64,000 nt of DNA, taken from Aphis gossypii (taxonomy: Eukaryota > Arthropoda > Insecta > Hemiptera > Aphididae). The notes beneath the pieces were generated by a model. That model did no database searches, was not told the origin of the DNA, and saw only the letters and a list, made by a program, of their open reading frames with translations. Positions 33,801-45,568 of this stretch are shown here, piece after piece. Where the stretch lies: positions 68,728,604 to 68,792,603 of the forward strand of contig NC_065531.1 in NCBI RefSeq assembly GCF_020184175.1, given 5' to 3'. Position 1 is the first letter of the stretch; each line of letters begins with the position of its first letter. The position numbers and the translations under genes were made by a program.

Positions 33801-35519
33801 ACAATTTGTAAAAATTTAAATTTAAAATAAAATGTTTTTAATTGATCAACACTCAACTTCTTTTACAATTAAAGTAAGCCAAACTTATGAAAAACCTTGC
33901 ATTAAATTTTAAATTCTTAGCTACTTATACATTTTTTATACATTTTTAACTACAAAATAATTTGCAAATATTCACAATTTTAACGAATGTTGTCAGTATT
34001 TAAACTTCAAGGTTAATAATAAAAAAAAAAAGTGTATATGATGATAATGTCAAACTACAGTAAAGCTTTCATTTAATGAATTATTTTTGGGAATCATGAC
34101 CTTCATTGTTAATTATGCGTTATTCTATTTAATAAATTTTCGTATAATATAAAGTTTTTAGCTCCCCATGAGACTTAATTAAATAAAAGTTTCACTGTAC
34201 AAGCAAATGAAAATTAGTATTAATAACTAAAATAGATTAAGATATTTTAATTTTAATAGTATCTATACTCAATGTCATGTAAGTAGCATATTAAACATGT
34301 TTCTCTTGATAAAATTATAAATAATTAAATTACCACAAATCATTGAAAATTGTTTTGAAGATATCAATGGTTCTGGTAAGAAGTAAAGCCACATAACTAA
34401 TACTGATGCAACATCTACTGCATCAATATCTATTAATGTTTTACAACTTTTTCTTGAACCACTGACTAATTCATAAGCATTTATAATATTGGCTTCACGT
34501 CCATTAGCAGAATATGTTTCATCAAATAGGCATTCTTCATATAATCCTAAAAATAAATGTTTATTATTAAACAATGAAATATTATAATTTTAATTTAATT
34601 TGTAACTACCATAGTCAATTATATAATCATTTATATTTTCTACAATAAGTGGTAATCCATCACAATTCAATGGCAATTTTTCTAATGGCATACCAATCAA
34701 AATCAATTTTTCTGAATTATATTCTTCCAATAACATCTCAAACTTTGTTTCAACCTGTAATAAGAGTTAGTATAAAAATTTATTTATGATTAAGGCTTTA
34801 ATCTAATGTACTATATAGTGTATACTGTATAGTTTATATACAAATAATAATAATCAAACATAACTTGAATCACATTTAAACAAGATTTTTCTTATAAAAT
34901 ATGCCTTAATTGTATGTTATAAAAAAATTTAATATTACTGAATATGTATAAACAATTATTATATTGTCTTTAAAAAGGTTTTAATAATATTCTTTTAAGT
35001 TTGTAGACAATATTATATACAATTCAATAAAAACAAATCACTATTAAACACATAAATTAATTAGATCCTACATGGAGGATTGCCCAAGGTTACAAGTAAT
35101 TGTAGGTAGATAAAAAAAACAAACTACATAATTTAATAAGTATGTTATTCGTTTTAATATTAAATATGAACAATAGAAATATTTTACCTGCTCACTAAGC
35201 ATATGTGTATCATTACAACACAAAGTTAGTTTCATTTTCATACAATTCAAACTCTTGGTAATTCCCTGAAAATAAGAATATTTGTTACCACAATAATACA
35301 AATTACTGGAGATTACAAGCTACTTACTGTAAACCACTGCAGTAATTTCAACAGCTTGACACAGTTTTATAACTTCTAGTTTATACTAATTAGGTACAAT
35401 TTAGATAATCATATCCCAATCACGGCACATTTTAATATTTTATGGCTGCTTTAGGAAATGTGTTGACACAAGACGTAATTTTAACATATAAAGGTGTAAA
35501 AATTAACCTTCATCTTCAT
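30855..35519 (-). CDS. RhoGAP-like domain protein lacking the arginine finger, 14 coding exons
   Basis: Exons in order of transcription, high to low: 35519-35508, 35265-35188, 34754-34610, 34546-34334, 33479-33254, 32601-32467, 32415-32392, 32301-32127, 32033-31956, 31898-31696, 31630-31491, 31420-31335, 31207-31028, 30953-30855. All join in phase to 597 residues. The RhoGAP fold is at about 45-220: GMPLEKLPLNCDGLPLIVE, then LPEPLISSKQF at 135-145, then SRLTLQGIMNIV and LGNLFTLLLTKHV. Where active RhoGAPs have the catalytic Arg (G-[IL]-[FY]-R-x-[SP]-G), this protein has LFDE with Asp87, so it probably does not stimulate GTP hydrolysis and may only bind Rho GTPases. The C-terminal half has charged, probably coiled-coil segments and no domain I know. 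Family membership below 'RhoGAP' is unresolved. The ATG exon follows a splice acceptor, so the mRNA has an upstream noncoding exon. Confidence 0.8.
33595..33732 (-). other. Candidate cassette exon inside the RhoGAP-like gene
   Basis: An open segment between two RhoGAP exons has an acceptor (ttccag, or attaag at 33781-33783 for a longer version) and a weak donor (gtactt). Its phase is 1 on both sides, so inclusion of 46 codons (or 62) keeps the frame. It would add GARLRQVLKFTSHNLNYYF and about 25 further residues into the domain just after the PEPLI helix. Without it the domain has normal length, so the default form probably skips it. The base composition near 33720-33780 is richer in GC than its surroundings. 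Confidence 0.3.
34055..34200. mobile_element. Short mariner-like MITE in a RhoGAP-gene intron
   Basis: tacagtaaagctttcattta at the left and, on the minus strand from 34200, gtacagtgaaacttttattt at the right form a terminal inverted repeat of about 25 bases around a 145-base element flanked by TA. It resembles the ends of the element at 27034-27535. Confidence 0.65.
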
Positions 35520-35527
35520 AGTAATGG

Positions 35528-37237
35528 CTGAAGTATTTCAAAAACAAAACAATCAATCTGTAAAAAATAAATAATAATTATTATAACAACTGTGACAACA
35601 TTGACATACAATTTTATTGTTGAGTAACAAAACACATATTAACCTTTTTATGCAAATATACATGATAGGTACCTATTATTAATGTTAAATTACTAAAAAT
35701 ATTTATGAAATTACAGTTTCATATTTTAACTATACAACTATAATATTTTAAATAAATGATAGCTCAATTTCTACCTATTTATCTTTGACAAATCATTTCA
35801 TAGTAAAATATTTTTTACACTTTACTTTTCATTATTTAGATAAATCAAGCAAATACCTAAATATATATTATATAATAATAACAGTACCTAATAAAGCAAT
35901 TTAAAAGCACAAAAGTTATGTCTGGGTAAAGATAAATAAATAATGAACAAAAAAACTAATGAATAATAGTAAAATTATTATATTATTAGTGTAAAAATAA
36001 TTACATGATATCTATAGTAATATTGATTAATTTTAAATTATTTTTTATTTAGTATAGGTATTTAAAAAATGTTTAAATAAACAGAAATTATTGTTAATAT
36101 ACATATTACAAATTATACCTATTCAGCATTCAATTACTTTGTGTCTTTACTCTTTGTAAAATTATAAATATATATATTAAGCCTTGTTTGGCCGGGAAAG
36201 TATACTTACTTAAAATATAAATTAAAAAATGTATCTAACGTTGTAATGGTTTAGGTTCTATAAATAATTTTAATCTAACTATAATGAGATTAAACTATAA
36301 TAATTATAATTTTGATATAAATTTTACATAATTTGCGTTTTTTCACAGATTAAGTCAGGAATACCAAGTTACAGTAATGTAAAACTAACACAGATAATGA
36401 ACAGTACTACAGTAGGGGATATATTACATACTTACATAATGGCTAATATTGAGTTACAAAATAATCTCAAAAAAAAAAAAATAATAGGAATGTCTGATCA
36501 TGAATACAATATCAGTTTATTAATTCATAATTGATATTAATTATTACTCATAACAATCAAGGTATCTATAATACAAGAGAAATAAAATAATTTCTCAAAT
36601 AGTTATGGGACGAATATCTAATACTATAGAGTATAGACTGAAGGAATTAATATTATAGAGTTAGTGCAGAGTGCAAATACCTATAACTAGTTATTAGATG
36701 AAACAAAAAGATAACAGTATCAGATTCCCAATTAGCCATTCAAAATTTTTTCCTAATTATAGGGAAGGGACCTACCTTGAAATAATAAATACAATAAACA
36801 CTAACAACCACTCCCCCACCAAAAAAAATAAATACTTTAAAAAATTTGGATTTTGAGAATTTAAAACACTTGATGCTTTTTTATTTATTTCCTAAGATTT
36901 AAAAATGTTATGAGAAATAAATACGATACATTTGATTACCTACCTACGAAGTTCAGTAAGCTAAGAAATGTTTTTAATCTTAATTACCTATATGAGTTAC
37001 CTGTCTGTAATTATTAATTTCTTATGAAAATAAATACATTTATAGACAATTTATTTTTTTTTTAATTTTTCATAATGGGGTTTCTAAAAAGTCTAATACT
37101 GGTACAGTGGTACCTCAATAATTTTGATTCGAACTTGCGTAATACCTAGCCACCTGATATTTAATATATAGCACAGACGACATAACAACATACTCGATGG
37201 TTGCTGGGTCAGGGTAATAATAAAACTGACAACTTAC
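35528..37237 (-). other. First intron of the RhoGAP-like gene
   Basis: AT-rich with no ORF of interest. It is inferred as an intron from the donor at 37237 and the acceptor at 35528. Confidence 0.45.
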
Positions 37238-37530
37238 CTCTCACGATGTCGAAACCGGTAACATGATTGAATAGTGAATGTGAATTTGTGAATTGATATC
37301 TTATACTGAACGTCGTGTTGCTCGTTTGAAACTTTAAATTAGTGACCGGTATCAACAGATTCTCTTTGGTCTGCAAAAGAACGTTGTAGTGAACTGGTGA
37401 ACAGTACTGAAGACTGAACACGGTCACGTTGAAACTGAGCCACAAACAGCGAACAACTATGAAGTACTGAAATGTGAGTAGTGTGACTGTGTGAGCACTG
37501 TGAGCACACTGAGCACAGCACCACAATGAC
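37238..37530 (-). promoter_or_regulatory. Probable noncoding first exon and start region of the RhoGAP-like gene
   Basis: A clean donor (gagag then gtaagt on the minus strand) at 37238 closes a less AT-rich stretch. Splicing to the acceptor at 35528 (acttcag) would place the ATG four codons before the next donor. The only ATG near the donor opens a frame that stops after seven codons, so this exon is taken as 5' UTR. Repeated GTG-CTC-ACA motifs occur at 37480-37520. The upstream region 37540-37760 is also less AT-rich and could be promoter. Confidence 0.5.
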
Positions 37531-40500
37531 TATCAGCCGAACAGCGTAGGTTTACGACCAATGGTTGAGGGGTGGAGGGGAATGTTATTGTTAGTTAAAT
37601 ATTTTGTAGTCTGAGCAACGAAAGATAGGTACACCCATAACCGGGTTTTGGGTAGTAGGTTGGGGGTATAAATTGTGATAGCTACAGTGTATGGAAATTG
37701 GAAGGTTTAAGAACCAGCCGTACCAACACCACTACCGAGTAGACGTCGCGCCGTCTGCGCTCCGAGTTCAATATTAGATCATTTTTTATAGGTATACCTT
37801 ACCTATTAATTAGCGGGTCGTGTGTCGAACTCAAAAAAATATAGTCTCAAACCAAACATTTCATTTGCCATCGAACCGGACCCTTGCAAAATTTTTCGTT
37901 TAATACTGGACTGATTATAAACCGAGCTATAGACACAAGTAAATTTGAGTAATTTAAGTTATTATAATATTTTAGACATTTTTTGCCACAATCTTTTACC
38001 AGGAGATTGGTCAATAAAACATTTTTATTATAACTATTGTTATTTTAAATTCATACAATGATTAATTATTCATTATTGACGACTTTAATAAGAGTTTACA
38101 TTCAACGAGTAATAAGAAGGTGTCGCGGACGTATAGGATTAAAACTAACAACCGACCGGACCAACGTTATAATAACTTATAAAATATGATTTATGATGAA
38201 CAATAATAATTATGGACTAGGTGCCTACCTATCTTTTTAATGTCGTCCGGCAGGCAGCAAGTTTGGAATCGGAACGTCGATTGTATCAATTATATTATGC
38301 AATTAAAATATCAATACAAACATTCTATAAAATATTACCTACAGTTATAATTATTAGTTAAATTATAATATTAGATATTTGAATATTTGAAAATCGATAT
38401 TGTAGAAAACTTACCGCATAAAAATCATACGCTCATGAACGCAGTAACATAATACTATCGTTTATTTTATATTACATACCTATTTGTTTAGTCTCGATAA
38501 CATTTTGCTTATTTGTACTGCAGTCTGCAAATATAATATGTTATACGACTGTATACAAAGAAGTCGATCTATTAAGGTTTCGTTAAATCTACTTAAGCAT
38601 TTTACTTTATACGTCATACAGAGTATGGCACTATGGCCTGTACATAATATATACAGAATATTTAATAAGTATGATGACTAATAATAATTAGTAATCCTTT
38701 TATCAAATTAGAAAAACATAGTGCCAATTACCGAATATACTGAAATACATTAAATTAAACCATTATAACTTATTTATTAAAAAACACATCAATCGAAGCT
38801 ATAATGCTTTATTGCTTTAATTTTTTAACATTTTAGCCTGTTATATACCTATAAGATGTCAGATTTATAGTGTCAGCAGTAAGGGCTGGATTATGGTCAA
38901 TATAAGAAGCTTTTTGTTGAGACTCTTTCATCCAAAAACAAGTTCATTTTTTATCAATTAGATTTAGCAATTTGTAATAAATATTAATATTAATTTAACT
39001 AAAATAAGTTTAGTATAGACAGGACATGTTTATATTATAATGTTAAGACTATCAATTTATAAAACGATACTTTAATTTGTTGTTCAATGATATAGTAAAT
39101 CAATGTTTTGAAAAACCTTTTTTCTAGACTAACTCCACAAATTTTATTATTATATCTTCAAATGAAATATTCATTGTCAAGTCATACTCTGACATGTCTC
39201 TATTGATAGTCAGTCTTTATTTACTCATTTTTAACTGCAAAATTACTTGTAAATTTTCGTGATTTTGAAATATATCGAAAAAAATTGAACGTTTATAGAA
39301 AAAAAAAATGACAACGATTTTTGATTTTTTTTTCTTTTAACTATAATAAGAATAATCACGTATGAGAAACCTTTTTTAAATTTTCAAGTTTAATTGGGTA
39401 TCCAAAATTTTTTTATCGTTACTTCAAAAGAAACAATACTTAGGAAAACCGAAAATTTCAGTTGTCTATAGACAATACTAATATAAAATATTTGGTGAAA
39501 ATGTCAAGTATTTATATAGTGATTAGTTTTTGGGTTATAACTATATAAAAAATCGATTTTGTCGAAAACGGGTTTTGCGTAAAAATTTCAGTTTTTCGTC
39601 ACTATTAAGTATTATTTTGTTTTTCTCGATTTTTAACATTTGAACAATTTGAAAATAACTAAATCGATTAATAGAATTAATTATTTAACAGTGTTACCTA
39701 AGTAATACCTATACAATAAAATAAGGATGTTTGTGCTCATAAAACACTAAAAAAATAGAATTAAGTCATAATTTCATTGAATCAATTTTTTTTCCTTATC
39801 GTTGTAAAATGTAGTACGAGTACTGTAAAAAAATAATTTTTTTAGATCAGTTTGTAAGTGTAAAGATTGCAATAAAACTTGTCACCGAAAATGTCATAAG
39901 AATAGTTTCTAAAAACAGAACAGATAGGTAAGTAAATCCGAAGAATTGGATTCGAAAAAAATAATTATTGAAATCAAGAGAAATGAAATCTTAGTCCAAA
40001 AAGTGAAATAACACAAAAAAAGGAGGTGAACAAAAAACCAAAATCACAGATATTAAAGACAGAAATGGATTTATACCTAATTATTACTCGACGCTGACAA
40101 TCTAATGAACGAAAAAAAAAATCAAATAAAGCAATTTTTCTAATTATTTCCTAACCACCAAGACAATCCCACACCGCGCAGAATATAAAGATATTAAATT
40201 TCTTTATCAATAACAGTTATTAAAGAAAATACTGGACTTATTTCCATTAAATGAAATATTGTCATAAATCATAATGATCATATTTCCAATAAAATCTATA
40301 CAATAAAAGCATTAGTACCGATTTTTTGTCACGCGTACAAATCTACACCGTTCAACGTAAGTATATATTTTATATTTCACTAAATTGTTTACGGTTATAC
40401 CTGACAGTTTGCTGGAGGTTTTAGTACCACTTTTGTTAGAAAACATGTTTAGTATATTATATTTAATTATATAAAATAAATATATATTTTGTTTCTAAAC

Positions 40501-42070
40501 ACACTATTTGATTTGAAAACGAAACATATCTACTTGTTCCTATATAGTAACAGTATGTGTATGTTTATTTCATTTATTTCGAAAAGGGAACGTAATAAGT
40601 TACACAAAATAAGTTTTGTGTCTCTCCAGTAAAATTTGAATTTCGACGTATATGTATTATCTATTGTAATATAATATACCTATTAAAATAATTGTTTAAA
40701 GCGTGTACCTAGTTAAGCGATCGCCCACGACTCACTTCAGAATGTGCTGTATAGTTAGAATCGACGATGAATCAATATTGTTATTGTCGACGTATAATTT
40801 GGGATGTGACAACGACCGGTGCTTTGAACGGTCCTGCGGGGTTTGATGTATACACCACTGTGTTCTAACTACGACTGGCGTACTTAATCTTGAGACTCGA
40901 GTAGTTAAGATAGATCAAAACGCATTCAGTAATAACAATTAATATTAACCAATAGAAAAGAAGCATAATAAGTCAATAGCGCGCTGATTGGCTGTTTGAT
41001 GTGCGAAGACCCACATATAATGCCGGGCCAAATGTTGTTGTTTAAAAGTCATTATAATTGTTATTTATTTAACGAAATTATAATATTATTATGTAATATA
41101 TTTCCCGGGTGTAAGAAAAATGATATTAATGTGAGAAAAAAATTATTATTATTATCTATACCTAAGTATATATTTATGAGAATTTATAAACACCTTAAAT
41201 TATTAATATTTTGCGTAGGTATAAGGTATATGTACACTTTATAGTATTTTATGATCGAAATAATTATACAAGACAAAGAAACAGCCCTTACAGCCCCATA
41301 ATTTGCAAACAACTATCCACGGGGGTGGAGAACGCGGTAGACAGCTAGTAACTTTTATACAGTGCTCGACTTGGCAAAATTTAAGTAGGGGGACTCTGCA
41401 AACTTTTAAAAAAAGAGCGTCCCCATCACTTTTTAAACATAACTGAGCCGTAGGAGCTACGCCCCCACACCTCCTATTCCCCCTCTTTAAACGTATACAA
41501 AATATTTATAAATTATAAATTACAAAAAAAAACTACTGTAAATATTATATTATTGTATATTATATAGTTATACCTTATTAAATGTAACAACAAACTCAAA
41601 AGTAACTAAATAAAATACAATCCATTAACTACTTATTTAAATAGTTCCATAAATTATCATAAATAAATAAATTGTCAAAATATGATGTTATAACGTGCAT
41701 TTTGATAAAATTGCAGAACGATGCAGCGTGCCAGCGTCCCGTGCGTTCCCCTTATAAATATAAGTAGAGGTACGCTAAAATTTCTGAAAAATTAGTCGGG
41801 GTACTCCGTTCTCCTGCGTCCCCCCAAATCGAGCATTGCTTTTGTATTATTATATATATATTATTAAAAGCTGTTGTAAACTTTTATTTATAAAATACCT
41901 ACCTACTATAAAACATTGAAAAACGTTATGATAAATCTGAATAAAATTATTTTCATAATAATCATAATCGATACCAAAGGCACGAGTTTAAAGGTAAGTA
42001 TTCTCAAAGTAAAATAATTAAATAGTGACAAAAATATCATCAAAGAAAAAAAAATGTGCAAAAATTAATT
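37531..42070. other. Intergenic stretch with repeats
   Basis: No gene is supported. The stretch 39230-39720 (phrases such as gaaaatgtcaagtatttata and gggttttgcgtaaaaatttc) resembles, from memory, a repeat common in aphid genomes. A hAT-type MITE at 41360-41838 is listed separately. CG-containing patches at 37540-37760 and 40720-40880 may be regulatory; nothing more can be said. Confidence 0.35.
41360..41838. mobile_element. hAT-type MITE with 8-bp target-site duplication
   Basis: The left end cagtgctcgacttgg and the right end ccaaatcgagcattg are inverted copies with two mismatches over 15 bases. Immediately outside are cttttata (41352-41359) and cttttgta (41839-41846), an 8-base duplication with one mismatch, as hAT transposases make. 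The interior carries a 'gcgtccccat...cgcccccaca' segment and has no transposase frame, so it is non-autonomous. Confidence 0.85.
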
Positions 42071-42142
42071 GCCCCGAGTGAGGATCGAACTCACGACCTT
42101 AAGATTATGAGACTTACGCGCTGCCTACTGCGCTATCGAGGC
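42071..42142 (-). tRNA. tRNA-Met (CAT), elongator
   Basis: The minus strand folds into a complete cloverleaf. The acceptor arm GCCTCGA pairs with TCGGGGC (one G-T), the D stem is GCGC/GCGC, the anticodon loop CTCATAA carries CAT, and the T arm is GTGAG-TTCGATC-CTCAC with the B-box GTTCGATCC. Discriminator base A. It matches the metazoan elongator tRNA-Met closely, and no initiator features are seen. The anticodon stem has an A-T pair where the common form has C-G, so the stem is preserved. There is no intron. The high-coordinate end could be off by one base. Confidence 0.95.
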
Positions 42143-43057
42143 TTGTAAACAATTGCATGAATAATAGTCATTTAAGTAAAACTATTACTCATTAATACCC
42201 GGAAAATATTTAAATAAATCTTTAAATTGAATAAAATCAATATTATAAAAGTATGGATATTGGATACGGCTATACAAAATAATTTGATATCATACACTTA
42301 AATAAAATCTATTAAAAGCCGATATTTATACACTTTTTAATGTTTCTGGTACTTTAGCAATTATTTAAATCTGAAATTCGGGTATTGACTATTATAGTAT
42401 TATCTAAGCTGGGTATTGGGTATTTAAAAAACATTTACCTACGGAGAATAGATTACGATCACAGAATAAAAATGTGTTTTTTATTCAGATTTAATGCAAA
42501 TTATAATAATTAAAAAATAATTTAGTTTGTATTAGGTATTTAGGTACCTACCTCCCATATATTATATATATTTTAAAGTATTTGTGTGGTTCATTTTCTG
42601 ATGTGTGCAGTAAGTCCACGTGTTAACTGTTAAGTCTAGAACAGAAGTAATTTGTCAAAAATTTAAAATATATTCAACGTATAAGAGGTTCTCAAGGGTA
42701 TTTTTTTTTTACATCGATACCTTTATACTTTATATTTACCTATAATAATATAAATTCGACATTTTTACAAATGCGTGTTGACCTTATTTAATAAATAATA
42801 CATAATAATAAATAAAACACAAATCAATTAAGTAACATAACAAAACCATTTATTGTGTAAACTTTATACAGTATATAATACTGTATACTATACTTTATAT
42901 AGTAATAAACCTAGGTACAATTTTCATAATAAATTAATAAACATTATAATATTAAATTAAGTTTTAAGACGTTGAATTGAAGTAGATTGCTTTTCATTTT
43001 AATTAACGTGCAGGCATATGTTAGAAGATTATGAATTATATTTTAATTCCTACCATG
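42143..43057. other. Noncoding stretch between tRNA-Met and the orphan gene
   Basis: No gene. The part nearest the orphan gene (about 42845-43057, minus) is probably its 3' UTR; AATAAA on the minus strand occurs at about 42848. Confidence 0.4.
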
Positions 43058-43924
43058 TCATGCACAACAAAATATACGGCGGACGATTTTTTTTGTTCGT
43101 TTCCACAACGAGCGGCGGCGGCGGGGTCCTTTTTCGACTGAAGTTGCCGTGAGCTCATCATCAGCGACCGTACCGAGGTCGATTATCGGATCATCTAATG
43201 TCATTTTTATCGATCCATTTTCAGCGTTTGCTAAAACTTGCATCACCGGAATGCATTTAGATTCATTCGTATTGGTTGCATCGAGCTCCAAGTGAATATT
43301 TGGCATCGAGCACCACAATTTCTTCGGCGGACCGGCGAATTTTTCCCTCGCCACTTCCGGTACTATAGGTCCATCGGAAGTTTTATTCCTATTGTTTGCA
43401 TCGAAATCCAAGTGAATGTTTGGCATCGAACACCACATTTTTTTCGGCGGACCGGTGAATTCTTCCCTCGCCATCTCCGGTACTTCTGGTTCCCCGGAAA
43501 TTGTCTGCATCGGTGCAGAATTCGAAGACTGTATTTCCAAAATTTCATTTGCACCAGATATTTCTGCTGTGAGCTCATCAGCGACAGTGCTAAGGTCGGT
43601 TATCGGATCATCTAATATCGGTTTTATTGATCCATTTTCAGCGCTGGTCAAAACTTGCATCGTCGGAATGCATTCAGATTTGGTAGCGATGTTTGCGTCT
43701 AAGTCCAAGTGAATATTTGGCATCGAGCACCATAATTTCTTCGGCGGACCGGCGAATTCGTCCCTCACCACTTCCGGTATTGCTGGTCCATCGGGAGTTT
43801 GCTGCATTGATGCAGAAGTCAGTGGTTGTATTTCCAATACATCACCATTAGCACCAGACATCACTGCAATGTTTGGCATTGAACTGGCCGCAGAAGATGG
43901 TGATTGGATTTTGAAATCAGACAT
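43058..43924 (-). CDS. Orphan internally repeated protein with polybasic, double-Cys C-terminus
   Basis: An uninterrupted ORF of 288 codons with a true ATG at 43924 and TGA at 43058. Three copies of a block with the core GPPKKLWCSMPNIHLDLD end near residues 77, 176 and 216. Each is preceded by a P-x-[IV]-P-E-x-[VA]-R-[DE] segment. Two copies of a second block (residues about 83-120 and 223-260) carry C-I-P-x-M-Q-V-L and DDPI-x-DL-x-TVAD. A short SMPNI also occurs at 15-19. The tail GPRRRRSLWKRTKKIVRRIF ends in CCA, a basic amphipathic segment with two terminal cysteines, which could bind membrane (palmitoylation) or nucleic acid. There is no signal peptide and no recognised domain. At DNA level the blocks are clearly homologous, so they arose by tandem duplication. 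The codon composition is richer in GC than the flanks, which supports a real selected frame. Function unknown. Confidence 0.75.
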   Translation of the reverse strand: MSDFKIQSPSSAASSMPNIAVMSGANGDVLEIQPLTSASMQQTPDGPAIPEVVRDEFAGPPKKLWCSMPNIHLDLDANIATKSECIPTMQVLTSAENGSIKPILDDPITDLSTVADELTAEISGANEILEIQSSNSAPMQTISGEPEVPEMAREEFTGPPKKMWCSMPNIHLDFDANNRNKTSDGPIVPEVAREKFAGPPKKLWCSMPNIHLELDATNTNESKCIPVMQVLANAENGSIKMTLDDPIIDLGTVADDELTATSVEKGPRRRRSLWKRTKKIVRRIFCCA

Positions 43925-44412
43925 AATTATAATTTTCGTGATAGATTACGTAGAAAGTATAATATACGTCAATACGCGTGTACGGTAGGTAGATTAATGA
44001 ACGTTTAATACTTTTAGAGCAGAATATGTTATTTATTATTTGAAGAATTCGTCGTAACTATGACACTGTAATAATAAATAACTGTATCACAGAAACACTA
44101 GTATATAGTTTTACTGTAGCTGGCTGCAATAAATAAATGTTTATAGTTTTCGTATCGAAATAACAGTTTAATTAATTTAATTATTCAAATAATAATAAAA
44201 ATAATTATGTAAATAAATTTTAAAAAGTTATGAAATTTCACTTTGTAAGCGTTTTAAATTCTCAATTTCTAAACGTTTTTCAATAAAACAGAGTGTACTT
44301 TAATTATTCCATTATAACATTTTAAAAAGCATTTACAGATAAACTATTATACTTTGAAAGTACTTGACAAAATATTGTTTCTTGTTTATACAATACAACA
44401 ATAGGTTATACG
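43925..44412. other. Upstream of the orphan gene, no gene seen
   Basis: AT-rich; the first 100-200 bases next to 43924 would hold the orphan gene's promoter. No clear TATA-initiator pair was identified. Confidence 0.35.
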
Positions 44413-44932
44413 TATATATGTTACGGGCAAAGTATACAATTTGGACATTTTACACAATGCCCGGGCATTTTATACATTGTCCGGACATTTTATACAATGC
44501 CCTTCGTATATTGGGCAATATAGAAAACGGATGAAATGATTTAACGAATAATGATAAATCGTAAAACATGGCTAAAATAAAGTCAAATTATCATTTAAAA
44601 ATTATTATCTGTCACTAGGTAGTTGTTAGTAAGTTCTTATCGTATTTTTACAATGGGGATGTCCGTTTGTCCACATATTATACGTGTGTACGTGACATAA
44701 TATATTACTTATAACTATATTTACTAATTTATAAGTTAAATTATATGGAGTTGTAGTGCTTATCATGGAGTGCCACAATCGGCCTTTTAACTATTCTCAA
44801 AAATAAACTATTTAGTAACCGCGAATCGTTTGTACGTTATAGTGCAGGTTAATTGATTCAGTGCGTAACTATTGTTTCGAATATGGAAAAGTTTAATGAA
44901 GATTTAAACAATTTGTTAAAAAAAAAAAGGTT
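44413..44932 (+). repeat. Left terminal inverted repeat
   Basis: About 520 bases matching the complement of 48156-48654 with few mismatches. It carries an extra segment of about 20 bases (gggcattttatacattgtcc) missing from the right copy, plus gtccgtttgt where the right copy has gtccgcttgt. It ends in an ATG-led reading frame followed by poly-A. Confidence 0.9.
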
Positions 44933-45568
44933 AGCCAGCTAGGTTACACGAATAAAAAAAAAAGTCTTCTCGTGTTCACGAAATGAGCCGATTTATTTTA
45001 ATTATTAACAATACTGATTAAATGTCTAATGCAAAAAAAAAATAAATAAATAAATAGAATTGTTTGACATAATGCACGATTACAATATAGGAGTAATGCC
45101 ATAGATATATTGTATTATAAAACCAATTTAGCTATTTACATATAAATATATTCTGGCCACAAAAACAATAGAAATGTTGTCGTCAATGATATGATTTTTC
45201 GGTGTTAAAATATATCTATTCATTCCTGTTAGACATAAAATTTCGTCAGTACTATTTTGAACGTTCAACCGTAGACATCTGCAGTATAAAATAAATTTAA
45301 CTCGTCTATAGTATAAAGAATTCATAATTTCTACTTTTCTTTTGGCATTCTAGAATCCTATTCTAATAGTAAGCAATATTGAACAATTGTTTAAATTGTA
45401 AGTATACATTTAATTATTTCAAGAGTGTGTTTTTCAATAATCAAACTCGCCTACGTAACTTTACACAGAGATAATTACTAAAATGTATTATTAACCTACT
45501 TTTATCAGTTAAATCAAAAATTGTATTTGTTTGAAGGTGATATTTCAATTGTGCTTAATTCATTCAAG

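Noticed and set aside
37209..37526. Minus-strand ORFs over the presumed 5' UTR of the RhoGAP-like gene
   Set aside because: They have no ATG in good context, read through the strong donor at 37237, and do not join any coding exon in phase.
40996..41244. 82-codon plus ORF
   Set aside because: No splice context or motif; consistent with chance in this composition.
43238..43712. Plus-strand ORFs opposite the orphan gene
   Set aside because: Shadow frames of the repeated minus-strand gene; their repeats simply follow the DNA repeats.
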